A DNA stretch of 5,416 nt from Planctomycetota bacterium (GTDB lineage Bacteria > Planctomycetota > UBA1135 > GCA-002686595): assembly GCA_004296785.1 (NCBI GenBank), contig SCVU01000468.1, positions 1-5,416 on the forward strand, given 5' to 3'. Numbering within the stretch: position 1 is the first letter of the stretch; every line of letters begins with the position of its first letter. The notes beneath the pieces were generated by a model that was not told where the DNA came from, ran no database searches, and saw only the letters and a list, made by a program, of their open reading frames with translations. Positions 1 through 5,416 of the stretch are shown in pieces. The translations under genes and the position numbers were made by a program.

Positions 1-204
1 GGCCGCCTCCGCGGCGTCGGTGCTCGCCGCGCGGAGCACGGCGCGCCACGCCGTGCACGGCAGCCCGAGCTCGAGCGCGAGCGCGCTCTCCCCGACCAAC
101 CACAGCTCGGCGCCGCGTTCACGCGCGCACCGCGCCGCGTCGGCGAGCACCGCGCGCGACGCGCCGTCGGCGACGCGCGCGAGGAGTCCGCTGCTGGTCT
201 CCAC
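1..204 (-). CDS. Unrecognised protein, N-terminal part only (runs off left edge)
   Basis: The reading frame is open from the left edge to a GTG at 204-202, giving 68 codons of the N-terminus (starting ETSSGLLARVADGASRAV after the initiator). Almost all third codon positions are G or C, and the residue mix is that of a soluble, Ala/Leu-rich helical protein, unlike the Arg-rich shadow frames here. A stretch around residues 32-45 (GAELWLVGESALAL) looks like a beta strand followed by a Gly turn and a helix, as in a Rossmann-like or nucleotide-binding fold, but no diagnostic motif is complete. No signal peptide or membrane segment is seen. The frame stays open upstream of the GTG with no ATG nearby, and no Shine-Dalgarno sequence precedes it, so the start is a best guess. 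It diverges from the pilin-like gene, whose ATG lies 45 bases away. Function not recognised. Confidence 0.6.
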   Translation of the reverse strand, partial: METSSGLLARVADGASRAVLADAARCARERGAELWLVGESALALELGLPCTAWRAVLRAASTDAAEAA

Positions 205-209
205 GATCG

Positions 210-238
210 TTGCAGCGTACCCGTTCGCGGCGCAGAAT
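210..238 (+). promoter_or_regulatory. Possible sigma70-type promoter of the pilin-like gene
   Basis: TTGCAG at 210-215 and CAGAAT at 233-238 are separated by exactly 17 bases. They match the -35 and -10 consensus at 3 of 6 and 4 of 6 positions. The -10-like element is one of the few A/T-containing spots in this spacer. Transcription would begin near 245, only a few bases before the ATG at 249, so the mRNA would be nearly leaderless, which agrees with the lack of a Shine-Dalgarno sequence there. The match is weak and could be chance. Confidence 0.25.
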
Positions 239-248
239 CGGCGCCGCC

Positions 249-755
249 ATGCTGCGACCGCTTCGCACGCGCGCGCCCGCGCGCACCGCCCGCGTCGGCG
301 CGAGCCGCTTCGCGGTCGTCGCGATCTCGCTCGTCGCGCTGATCGTCGCGATGGTCTCGCTGCCGCGGTTGCGCGAGCTCGGACTGCGCGAGAACGCGGT
401 CGACGCCGAACGCGTGCTGCGCCGCATCGCCGAAGTGCTGCAGAGCGGCACGCCGCCGACGCTGCGCGATGCGGTCGCGTCCGACCGGATCCTCTCGCGC
501 GCGCTCGTCGACGGCGAGTGGCTCGACGACGGCCGCCTGCGCTGCCACGGCTACCTGTTCGAACTGCGCGCGAGCCCAGCGCCGGCTTGCGCGCGCGCCT
601 GGCCGTGGCAGGAGGGCGCGACCGGCGGCGCGTGCTTCGCGACGTGGAGCGGCGATCCCGCGATCTACCGGCACGCCAACGCCGCGGGACTGGCGAGCGG
701 GCTGCAGCGCACGCCGCCCGAGCGCGGCGACGCGGGTTGGGTCGCGCTGCGCTAG
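249..755 (+). CDS. Small single-pass membrane protein, pilin/pseudopilin-like
   Basis: A 168-residue protein. A basic N-terminus (residues 1-20, seven Arg) precedes one hydrophobic segment at about 21-38 (FAVVAISLVALIVAMVSL). An amphipathic helix to about residue 65 and a small C-terminal domain follow. The order of positive leader, hydrophobic helix, amphipathic helix and short globular domain is that of type IV pilins and type II secretion pseudopilins. The C-terminal pattern HGYLFELR (100-107), then ARAWPWQEGATGGACFATWSGD (115-136), recalls small pilin-like proteins of Planctomycetota, where a GY-F strand is followed by a WP-G-TG-R-F segment. The canonical prepilin cleavage motif (Gly, Phe, then Glu at +5) is absent, so processing by prepilin peptidase is doubtful. 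Cysteines lie at 99, 114 and 129. The ATG at 249 was preferred over an in-frame TTG at 210, which only adds an Arg-rich stretch. Neither has a Shine-Dalgarno sequence. No pilus or secretion genes are adjacent. Gene reality is fairly secure; the family is tentative. Confidence 0.65.
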   Translation: MLRPLRTRAPARTARVGASRFAVVAISLVALIVAMVSLPRLRELGLRENAVDAERVLRRIAEVLQSGTPPTLRDAVASDRILSRALVDGEWLDDGRLRCHGYLFELRASPAPACARAWPWQEGATGGACFATWSGDPAIYRHANAAGLASGLQRTPPERGDAGWVALR

Positions 756-759
756 GCGC

Positions 760-798
760 GCGCGCCGCGCGACGCGTGCGACCGGCCGTGCGGCGCGC
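760..798. terminator. Hairpin between convergent genes, possible two-way terminator
   Basis: The arms 760-768 (GCGCGCCGC) and 790-798 (GCGGCGCGC) are perfect inverted complements. The stem extends inward through a G-T pair (769/789) and two more G-C pairs (770/788, 771/787), leaving a loop of 15 bases. It lies in the 52-base gap between the stop of the pilin-like gene (755) and the stop of the HEAT-like gene (808), where both transcripts must end. There is no T-run on either side, so it is not a classic intrinsic terminator, and GC-only hairpins arise easily at this base composition. Confidence 0.35.
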
Positions 799-807
799 TC
801 GATCCGC

Positions 808-2589
808 TCAGTACCAGGTCCACAGCAGCGTCTCGAGCGCCATGCGCGCCTCCGGATCCTTGACGCGCAGTACCGCGCGCTTGAGCCGCGGCGCGATCGT
901 CTGCGACGGGCCGAGCACGACCAGCCGGCTCGCCGCGAACAGCATCTCCAGCGGCGCCGTGTCGGGCGCTTCGACGAGCGCGAGCAGCGTGTCGCGCCCC
1001 AGGCACGGCGCGTCCGCCGAATCGCAGCGCTGCGCGCTCACCGCCCAGATCAGGTCGAGCCGGCGCAGCGGATCGCGCTCGTGCGCGAGCTCGCCGGCCA
1101 GCCACGCGCGCCCGGCTGCGCCGCTGTTCGACGCCTGGATCATCATCCACTCGTGCACGCGCTTGCCCTTGATCTCGGCATCCGGCGCCGCGGCGAGCCC
1201 GACCTCGCGCAGGTAGCGCGCGGCTTCGGCGCGCGGGACGAGGCCGATCGACTGGAACAGCGTGATCCGTTCGTCGAGCGGCAGCTCCTGCTCGGCCTGC
1301 GCGCGCCGCTGCAGCGACTCCCACGTGCGCTCGGCGAGATCGGCGCGCTCCTCGAGCAGCGGCAGCAACAACCGCAGCGCGCGCTCGAACGCCGGCCCGT
1401 CCGAATCGAGATCGGCGAGCACGACGTCGGCGGCGGACGGCTCGCCGAGGTGCAGCAGGATCACGAGCGCGGCCTCGGCGAGGTCGACGCCGCCGCTCGC
1501 GCTGGCCGGCTCGCGGCTGACCTGCACGAGCAGCGGCCGGAACGCCGGATCCTGTGCGCGCGTCGCGAGCCCGCCGAGTGCCAGCCGCCGCACGCCCGTG
1601 TCCGGATCGCCGAGCAGCATCTCGCCGGCGCGGTCGTAGCGGCCGAGCGCGAGCAGCGCGGCGAGCGCGCGGCCGCGCTGGTCGGCCAGTTCGGAATGCG
1701 ACTGCGCGAGCACGAACGCCTCGGCCTCCGCGTCGCCCGCGCGCGCGGCGAGCACGGCGAGCGGCAGTTGCAGCGCGGCCAGCGCCTCGCGCCAGCAGGT
1801 TTTCGCCCGCTCGCACAGCGCGGGCTCGGTCGCCGCCAGCAGCACCGGCACCATCTCCTGCCACGACTCGCCGCGCTGGCGCTCGCAGATCCACTGCAGG
1901 TATTGCGCCTGCGCGCGCGCGAGATCCGCCGTCGCGAGCGCGCGCAGCAGGTGCTGCTTGACCTCCGGCGTCTCGCCGTCGTACTGCAGCAGCAGCCGGT
2001 CGTAGTCCTCCGGCCGCGCGTGGTGCCGCGCGAGCGCATCCGCGGCGATCGCGCGCACCGCCGCGCGCGGGTGATCGAGGCACAGCAGCACGAGGTCGTG
2101 CGCGTGCAGGTTCTCCGCCATGCACGCGACGTCGAGCGCGTTCTGCAGCACGCCCGCCGACATCCGATCGCCGAACGACTTGCGCAGCAGCCGCTCGACT
2201 TCGACCATCGCGGCGTCGCCGCCGCGCGCGAGCTCCTCCTTCGCGCGCTGCAGCGGCGCGACCATCCCCTGCTCGAGCTTCTCGATCAGGATCGGCAGCG
2301 TGTCCGACGTGTCGCGGTCGTACCAGCCGGTCTTCGCGCCGGTGTAGATCAGCGCGGAGACGCGCGGGTCGGCGCGCAGCGCGGCGCGCTGTGCGGACTC
2401 CGCGGATTGCGCCGGCGGTGCGTTGTCACCGCCTGCCGCATCGTACGGCGCGGGCGTCGGCGCGGTTGCCGCGGCGCCGCCCGCGGCCGCGCCGCGCGCA
2501 GGCCCCGGCGCGGCATCGGCGGGCCACAGCGTCCAAGTGAGCACCCCACCCACCGCGAGGCAGGCGAGCAACAGGGGGACAGCGCGCAT
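808..2589 (-). CDS. Membrane-anchored HEAT-like repeat protein, function unknown
   Basis: A 593-residue protein that starts at ATG 2589-2587 and ends in TGA. Residues 4-22 (VPLLLACLAVGGVLTWTLW) form a hydrophobic helix after a very short basic start, so this is an uncleaved anchor or signal peptide. L-L-A-C at 7-10 resembles a lipobox but comes too early. Residues 24-66 are an Ala/Gly/Pro-rich linker. The remainder is almost entirely helical. HEAT-like units with the usual D-P/x-x-x-V-R-x-x-A spacing are seen at about 167-190 (LDHPRAAVRAIAADALA), 200-222, 324-350 (LLGDPDTGVRRLALGGLA) and 568-590. Such solenoids bind other proteins, and no catalytic motif was found. Topology is probably N-in with the solenoid in the periplasm. 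It follows the TolC-family gene by 87 bases on the same strand and may be cotranscribed with it. HEAT assignment is by eye; other alpha-solenoids (TPR-like, Armadillo) are possible for the middle part. Confidence 0.8.
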   Translation of the reverse strand: MRAVPLLLACLAVGGVLTWTLWPADAAPGPARGAAAGGAAATAPTPAPYDAAGGDNAPPAQSAESAQRAALRADPRVSALIYTGAKTGWYDRDTSDTLPILIEKLEQGMVAPLQRAKEELARGGDAAMVEVERLLRKSFGDRMSAGVLQNALDVACMAENLHAHDLVLLCLDHPRAAVRAIAADALARHHARPEDYDRLLLQYDGETPEVKQHLLRALATADLARAQAQYLQWICERQRGESWQEMVPVLLAATEPALCERAKTCWREALAALQLPLAVLAARAGDAEAEAFVLAQSHSELADQRGRALAALLALGRYDRAGEMLLGDPDTGVRRLALGGLATRAQDPAFRPLLVQVSREPASASGGVDLAEAALVILLHLGEPSAADVVLADLDSDGPAFERALRLLLPLLEERADLAERTWESLQRRAQAEQELPLDERITLFQSIGLVPRAEAARYLREVGLAAAPDAEIKGKRVHEWMMIQASNSGAAGRAWLAGELAHERDPLRRLDLIWAVSAQRCDSADAPCLGRDTLLALVEAPDTAPLEMLFAASRLVVLGPSQTIAPRLKRAVLRVKDPEARMALETLLWTWY

Positions 2590-2601
2590 GGTTTCGGTGG
2601 T

Positions 2602-2607
2602 CTTCCT
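2602..2607 (-). promoter_or_regulatory. Weak ribosome binding site for the HEAT-like gene
   Basis: On the minus strand AGGAAG lies 12 bases upstream of the ATG at 2589. It is the only Shine-Dalgarno-like sequence found before a start codon in this window. The spacing is longer than the usual 5-9 bases, so it may be weak or accidental, but it agrees with the ATG chosen. Confidence 0.3.
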
Positions 2608-2676
2608 ACTCCGACACGACCTAGTCGAGCAGACGGGGCACAGGCTACGCGACCGGGCGACGGCGCGACCAGGTGA

Positions 2677-4278
2677 CTACGCGCCGCGCGCGCGCGCGAG
2701 CTGCGCCTGCGCACGCGCGTAGCCGGCCAGCGCGTTCGTGCGCGAGCCGAGCGCCGCCGCAAGCTGCTGCTGGAAATCGAGCAGCTGGAAGGTCGTCGAC
2801 AGGCCCTGCGCGTAGCGCGCCTGCTCGGCCTCGAGCTGGCGGCGCGCGAGCTCGACGCTCTTCTCGGCGGCCGCGACGGCCTCGGCCTGGTGCGCGAGCT
2901 CGCGCACCGCGTTGCGCACCTCGGTCAGGATCGCGAGCTCGGCCTTGTCGTAGCCGAGCAGCGCCGCGCGCAGCTCGGCGCGGCCCGCGCGCTCGTTGCC
3001 GCGCGCCGTGCGGTTGCGCAGCGGACCCGACAGCGTCAGCGACGCCTCGAGCGCCGGGAAGTCGAAGCCGATCGACTTGTCGAACGCCTCGCCCGGATCG
3101 CCGTCGAAACCGACCGAGGTCGCGGACAGCGCGGCGTCGAGCGCCGGGCGCAGCTCGGAGACCGCGCGCGACAGCCGCACCTCGGCGGCCTCGATCAGCA
3201 GGCGCTGCTCCGCGAGCTCCGCGCGCTGCCCGAGCGCGCTCGCGAGCACCTCGTCGACCGGCGGCGTCGGCTGCGCCGCCGGATCGTACAGCGGCGTGGT
3301 CGGATCGAGCGGCGCGTTCCACGCCGCGAGCGACTGCTGCCACGCCTCGCCCTGCGCGCGGCCGAGCACGAGCGCGCGCAGCGCGTCCTCGGCGTTCGCG
3401 ACGGCGGTGCGCGCCGAGAGCAATTGCTCTTCGCGCTGCGCGAGCGTCGTGCGCGCCTGCAGCACGTCGACCTCGGTGCCGACGCCGACGTCGAGTCGGC
3501 GCTGGTTCTGCTGGACCTGCTCGCCCGCCAGGCGCAGCGCGAGCTCGGCCACCGCGACCTGCTCGCGTGCCGCGACGAGATCCCAGTACGCGCGGCGCAC
3601 CGACAGCGCGATGTCCGCGCGCAGCACCGCGCGATGCTCGCGCGCCTGCGCGAACTCGAGCTCGGCCAGCCGCTGCTCGCTCGTCGCGTAGCCGCGCCAC
3701 GCGCCGCGCAACAGCGGTTGCGTGTACGCGACGCGCACGACGTCGGTCGTCGCGACTTCGGCCAGCGAGAACTGGCTGTTCGTCTCCTGGTTCTCCGTGT
3801 TGAACGAGACGTCGAAGCGGCCGCCGGTCTGCAGCGGCAGGCCGAGGCTGCCCTGGAAGGTCTGCGTGTTCTCTTCCAACACGTCGGCGCCGGTCAGCGA
3901 GCTCGGCGCCTCCTGCTCGCGGTCGAGCAGCGCCGCGCGCAGCGAGTAGGTCGGGTCGAACGCGCCCCACGCGCCGCCGGCGCGCGCGCGCCGCGCCTCG
4001 AGGTTGGCCGCGTCGATCGCGAGGTCGAGGTTGCGCTCGAGCGCGCGGCGCAGCGCTTCCTCCAGGCTCAGCGAGAGCGGCGCGAGCGCCTGCGGCGCGG
4101 ATTGCGGTGCGGATTGCGGCGCGGACGCAGGAACGTCGAGCAGTGCGGCCGGTGCTTGCGGCGCGGGGGCCGGCGCGGCGTCCTGCGCGAGCGCCGCGCC
4201 GGGCGACGACGCGGCGGCGCAGCAGACGACGACCCGGCAAGCGGAAGCGAGCTTCGTGGCGCGGCCGCGGTCGGTCAT
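2677..4278 (-). CDS. TolC-family outer membrane channel protein
   Basis: A complete protein of 533 residues. TolC-family proteins (outer membrane efflux protein family) form a trimeric beta barrel in the outer membrane with a long periplasmic helical tunnel, and serve efflux pumps or type I secretion. A signal peptide is visible: basic start, hydrophobic core at 16-31 and an A-L-A cleavage site at 31/32. An Ala/Pro-rich linker (33-67) contains three S-A-P-Q units. The two family halves follow. The first starts at about 70 with LSLEEALRRALERNLDL, has strand regions near 105-119 and 140-160, the typical YTQPLLRGAWRG at 185-196, and the helical VGVGTEVDVLQARTTLAQRE at 265-284. The second starts near 340 (PVDEVLASALGQRAELAEQR) and ends with QGLSTTFQLLDFQQQL at 491-506. 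Its length is usual for the family plus the extra linker. The ATG at 4278 is supported by the signal peptide, not by a ribosome binding site. Neither an RND or ABC transporter nor a membrane-fusion adaptor gene is in view, so the substrate cannot be told. Confidence 0.93.
   Translation of the reverse strand: MTDRGRATKLASACRVVVCCAAASSPGAALAQDAAPAPAPQAPAALLDVPASAPQSAPQSAPQALAPLSLSLEEALRRALERNLDLAIDAANLEARRARAGGAWGAFDPTYSLRAALLDREQEAPSSLTGADVLEENTQTFQGSLGLPLQTGGRFDVSFNTENQETNSQFSLAEVATTDVVRVAYTQPLLRGAWRGYATSEQRLAELEFAQAREHRAVLRADIALSVRRAYWDLVAAREQVAVAELALRLAGEQVQQNQRRLDVGVGTEVDVLQARTTLAQREEQLLSARTAVANAEDALRALVLGRAQGEAWQQSLAAWNAPLDPTTPLYDPAAQPTPPVDEVLASALGQRAELAEQRLLIEAAEVRLSRAVSELRPALDAALSATSVGFDGDPGEAFDKSIGFDFPALEASLTLSGPLRNRTARGNERAGRAELRAALLGYDKAELAILTEVRNAVRELAHQAEAVAAAEKSVELARRQLEAEQARYAQGLSTTFQLLDFQQQLAAALGSRTNALAGYARAQAQLARARGA
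4090..4125 (-). repeat. Three tandem 12-base units in the TolC-family gene
   Basis: Units at 4114-4125, 4102-4113 and 4090-4101 each encode Ser-Ala-Pro-Gln (residues 52-63). The minus-strand units differ only at one wobble base in the middle copy (GCA for GCG) and at the last base of the third copy (CAG for CAA). The near identity at DNA level indicates recent slippage duplication in the flexible linker just after the signal peptide. Its length may vary between strains. Confidence 0.85.
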
Positions 4279-4292
4279 GGGGCAGAGAGCAT
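4275..4292 (-). other. Five-codon upstream reading frame overlapping the TolC start
   Basis: On the minus strand an ATG at 4292-4290 opens MLSAP and ends in TGA at 4277-4275. That stop overlaps the ATG of the TolC-family gene as ATGA. Such an overlap is the usual layout of translational coupling, and the TolC-family start has no Shine-Dalgarno sequence of its own. The mini-frame also lacks one, so a chance origin is just as likely. Confidence 0.2.
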
Positions 4293-4371
4293 AGGGACGG
4301 CAGCCGGGGGGACGGAAGCGCCACCCCTGCGCAGCAGCGGACGCGCTCTTCCCGATCTGCGCGCGGATCGT

Positions 4372-4388
4372 GCGCGCGGTTCGCGCGC
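4372..4388 (-). terminator. Perfect GC hairpin just after the domain-protein stop codon
   Basis: Seven perfect base pairs (GCGCGCG at 4372-4378 with CGCGCGC at 4382-4388) enclose a three-base loop. On the minus strand the hairpin begins two bases after the TAG of the carboxypeptidase-regulatory-like gene. It could pause or end transcription or protect the mRNA 3' end. No T-run follows, so intrinsic termination is uncertain. GCGCGCGG recurs at 4359-4366, 4372-4379 and 4383-4390, so part of the signal is local repetition. Confidence 0.35.
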
Positions 4389-4390
4389 GG

Positions 4391-5416
4391 CTACTCGAAG
4401 CGGAACGTCAGCTTCGCCGACTCACCGGCCGCGACGACGGCGTTCTGCGCTTCGGGATTCTGCCCGTTGCCGCCGCCCGGAGGCCCCATGCGCCGCGTGG
4501 TGACCGAGTACGAGCCCGGCTTCAGCCCGGTCAGCGTGCACACGCCCCCCGGCCCGACCACGCCGGTCTTCGGCTCGCCGCCGCCCGCGGGCGTCGCGGT
4601 CACGAACGCCATGCGGACCGGCTTGTCCGCGGCGTCGAGCGCCTCGATCTCGAGCTTGCCGCCGCGCTCGAGCACGAGATCGACGCCCTGCTTGTTCTCG
4701 CCCGGCGCGACCTCGACCGGCTCCGAGCGCGCCGGTTGCCAGTCCTTCGTCTCGGCGCGCACGACGAGTTGCTTGCCAGCCGCGACGCCGCGCAGCAGGT
4801 AGTGCCCGTCGGCGTCGGTCGTGCTCGGCGGCGCGGCGCTGCCGTCGCCGACCGTCACCGTCTCGCCTTCGCCGTCGTCCATCGCGAACGCGAAGATCAT
4901 CCGATTGCGGCCCGACTCCGGCCGGTGCTCCTCGGCGCGCACGCGCACGCCGGCGATCGGCTTGCCCTGCGGATCGACGATGCGGCCCTCGATCGTCGTC
5001 AGCAAGAGCTCGACGTCGAGCCGGTTCTCGCCCTCGCGCAGTTCGATCGGGAAGCTCTCGGGCATCGCGCGCAGCGCGTGCTCGACGACGAGCTTGTACT
5101 TGCCGGGCTTGCGGCCCTCGATCAGGTACTCGCCCTGACCGCTGGTGCGCGCGTCGCCGTTGCCGCCCATGCCGCCGAAGCGCATGCCGCGCGCGAAGCC
5201 GCCCATGCCGCGCATGTCGTTGTCGCCCGTGTCTTCCTCGAGGTTCACTGAAGCGCCGGCCAGCGCGAGCCCCGCTTCGCGCACGGTGCCGGTCAGCGAC
5301 GCGCGCGCGACCGTCTGCAGCTCGAGCTTCGCCTCCTGCCCCTCGAGCACCTCGACCTCGCTCCAGCCGTCCTCTTCCTCCCCGCCCACGGTCGTCGAGA
5401 TGAACGCCGCGCGGCC
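4391..5416 (-). CDS. Multi-domain carboxypeptidase-regulatory-like protein, C-terminal part
   Basis: The frame is open from the TAG at 4393-4391 to the right edge, giving 341 residues of a C-terminus. A GTG at 5389 is not the likely start: coding-type sequence continues upstream (AAFISTTV just before it) and residues 16-36 look like the last strands of another domain. Three similar domains follow at about 40-138, 141-250 and 253-340. Each opens with a strand of the type L-T-G-T-V or I-E-G-R-I-V-D-P-Q-G-K-P-I-A-G-V, has a central G-x-Y-x-L/V turn (GEYLIEGRKPGKYKLVV at 95-111, GHYLLRGVAAGKQLVV at 204-219, GVCTLTGLKPGSYSVTT at 291-307), and ends with a G-E/xN-x-x-x-x-x-L strand. This is the transthyretin/Ig-like fold of carboxypeptidase regulatory domains, common in large secreted or surface proteins, where it acts as a stalk or binds glycans or proteins. 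The first domain carries a Met/Gly-rich insertion (68-88). No catalytic domain is seen in this part. It lies 112 bases upstream of the TolC-family gene on the same strand. Confidence 0.85.
   Translation of the reverse strand, partial: GRAAFISTTVGGEEEDGWSEVEVLEGQEAKLELQTVARASLTGTVREAGLALAGASVNLEEDTGDNDMRGMGGFARGMRFGGMGGNGDARTSGQGEYLIEGRKPGKYKLVVEHALRAMPESFPIELREGENRLDVELLLTTIEGRIVDPQGKPIAGVRVRAEEHRPESGRNRMIFAFAMDDGEGETVTVGDGSAAPPSTTDADGHYLLRGVAAGKQLVVRAETKDWQPARSEPVEVAPGENKQGVDLVLERGGKLEIEALDAADKPVRMAFVTATPAGGGEPKTGVVGPGGVCTLTGLKPGSYSVTTRRMGPPGGGNGQNPEAQNAVVAAGESAKLTFRFE

Noticed and set aside
20..1216. A 398-codon plus-strand frame across the left half
   Set aside because: It spans the left-edge gene, the pilin-like gene and the end of the HEAT-like gene, with Arg/Ser/Ala-rich composition and no motif.
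752..2125. A 457-codon minus-strand frame inside the HEAT-like gene
   Set aside because: It is a second-frame shadow of the HEAT-like gene with Ala/Arg low complexity and no domain.
2566..2571. A lipobox (L-L-A-C, residues 7-10) in the HEAT-like protein, making it a lipoprotein
   Set aside because: The Cys at residue 10 comes too early for a lipoprotein signal peptide, Leu at -2 is atypical, and the hydrophobic stretch continues past it to about residue 22.
469..2676. A 735-codon open frame on the plus strand over the HEAT-like gene
   Set aside because: The product is an Arg/Ala-rich string with no domain, as expected opposite a GC-rich gene. The minus-strand frame has a membrane anchor, HEAT-like units and normal composition.
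2645..4324. A 559-codon minus-strand frame overlapping the TolC-family gene
   Set aside because: It is Arg/Ala-rich low-complexity translation in another frame of the same strand, with no recognisable domain. The 533-residue frame has a signal peptide and family motifs.
4359..4390. Three copies of GCGCGCGG as a possible regulator binding array
   Set aside because: Runs of alternating G and C are frequent throughout this window, and the spacing (13 then 11 bases) is irregular. The hairpin explains part of it.
2890..4503. A 537-codon open frame on the plus strand over the TolC-family gene
   Set aside because: It is extremely Arg-rich, lacks any motif and crosses two clearly coding minus-strand genes. 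The TolC signature lies on the minus strand.
1..5416. The window as a small circular element: it starts with GGCCGC and ends with GCGGCC, and the two edge genes would join in frame
   Set aside because: In-frame joining happens by chance one time in three, the end words are common at this base composition, and the fused product would join a cytoplasmic-looking start directly to a partial Ig-like domain. No origin, replication or partition gene is present.

Overview
The window is very GC-rich, with almost every third codon position G or C in the real genes. It encodes envelope-type proteins: a TolC-family outer-membrane channel, a protein of repeated carboxypeptidase-regulatory-like (transthyretin/Ig-like) domains, a membrane-anchored HEAT-like protein and a small pilin-like membrane protein. 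A TolC homologue implies a two-membrane bacterium. The whole set, with the near absence of Shine-Dalgarno sequences, fits a high-GC member of Planctomycetota best, but no marker gene is present; Myxococcota or another high-GC diderm group cannot be excluded.

Layout from left to right: (1) 1-204, minus strand, the first 68 codons of an unrecognised protein that runs off the left edge. (2) 205-248, a short divergent spacer with a possible promoter for the next gene. (3) 249-755, plus strand, a 168-residue single-pass membrane protein that looks like a degenerate pseudopilin. (4) 756-807, a spacer between convergent genes holding a GC-rich hairpin. (5) 808-2589, minus strand, a 593-residue membrane-anchored HEAT-like protein. 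(6) 2590-2676, a spacer with a weak ribosome binding site. (7) 2677-4278, minus strand, a complete TolC-family protein of 533 residues with a signal peptide. (8) 4279-4390, a spacer with a perfect GC hairpin just after the upstream stop codon. (9) 4391-5416, minus strand, the C-terminal 341 residues of a protein with at least three carboxypeptidase-regulatory-like domains; its start lies beyond the right edge.

The last three genes are read in the same direction (domain protein, then TolC, then HEAT protein) with gaps of 112 and 87 bases. They could be one transcription unit or separately expressed neighbours. All three seem to act in or across the envelope, but the inner-membrane and adaptor partners of a TolC efflux or type I secretion system are not in view, so no substrate can be assigned. 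No RNA genes, CRISPR arrays, insertion sequences or phage genes were seen, no gene-free stretch exceeds 112 bases, and nothing here amounts to strong evidence of a new system. The points most worth a second look are the membrane-anchored HEAT protein next to TolC, the Met/Gly-rich insertion in the domain protein, and the pilin-like protein that lacks a prepilin motif.
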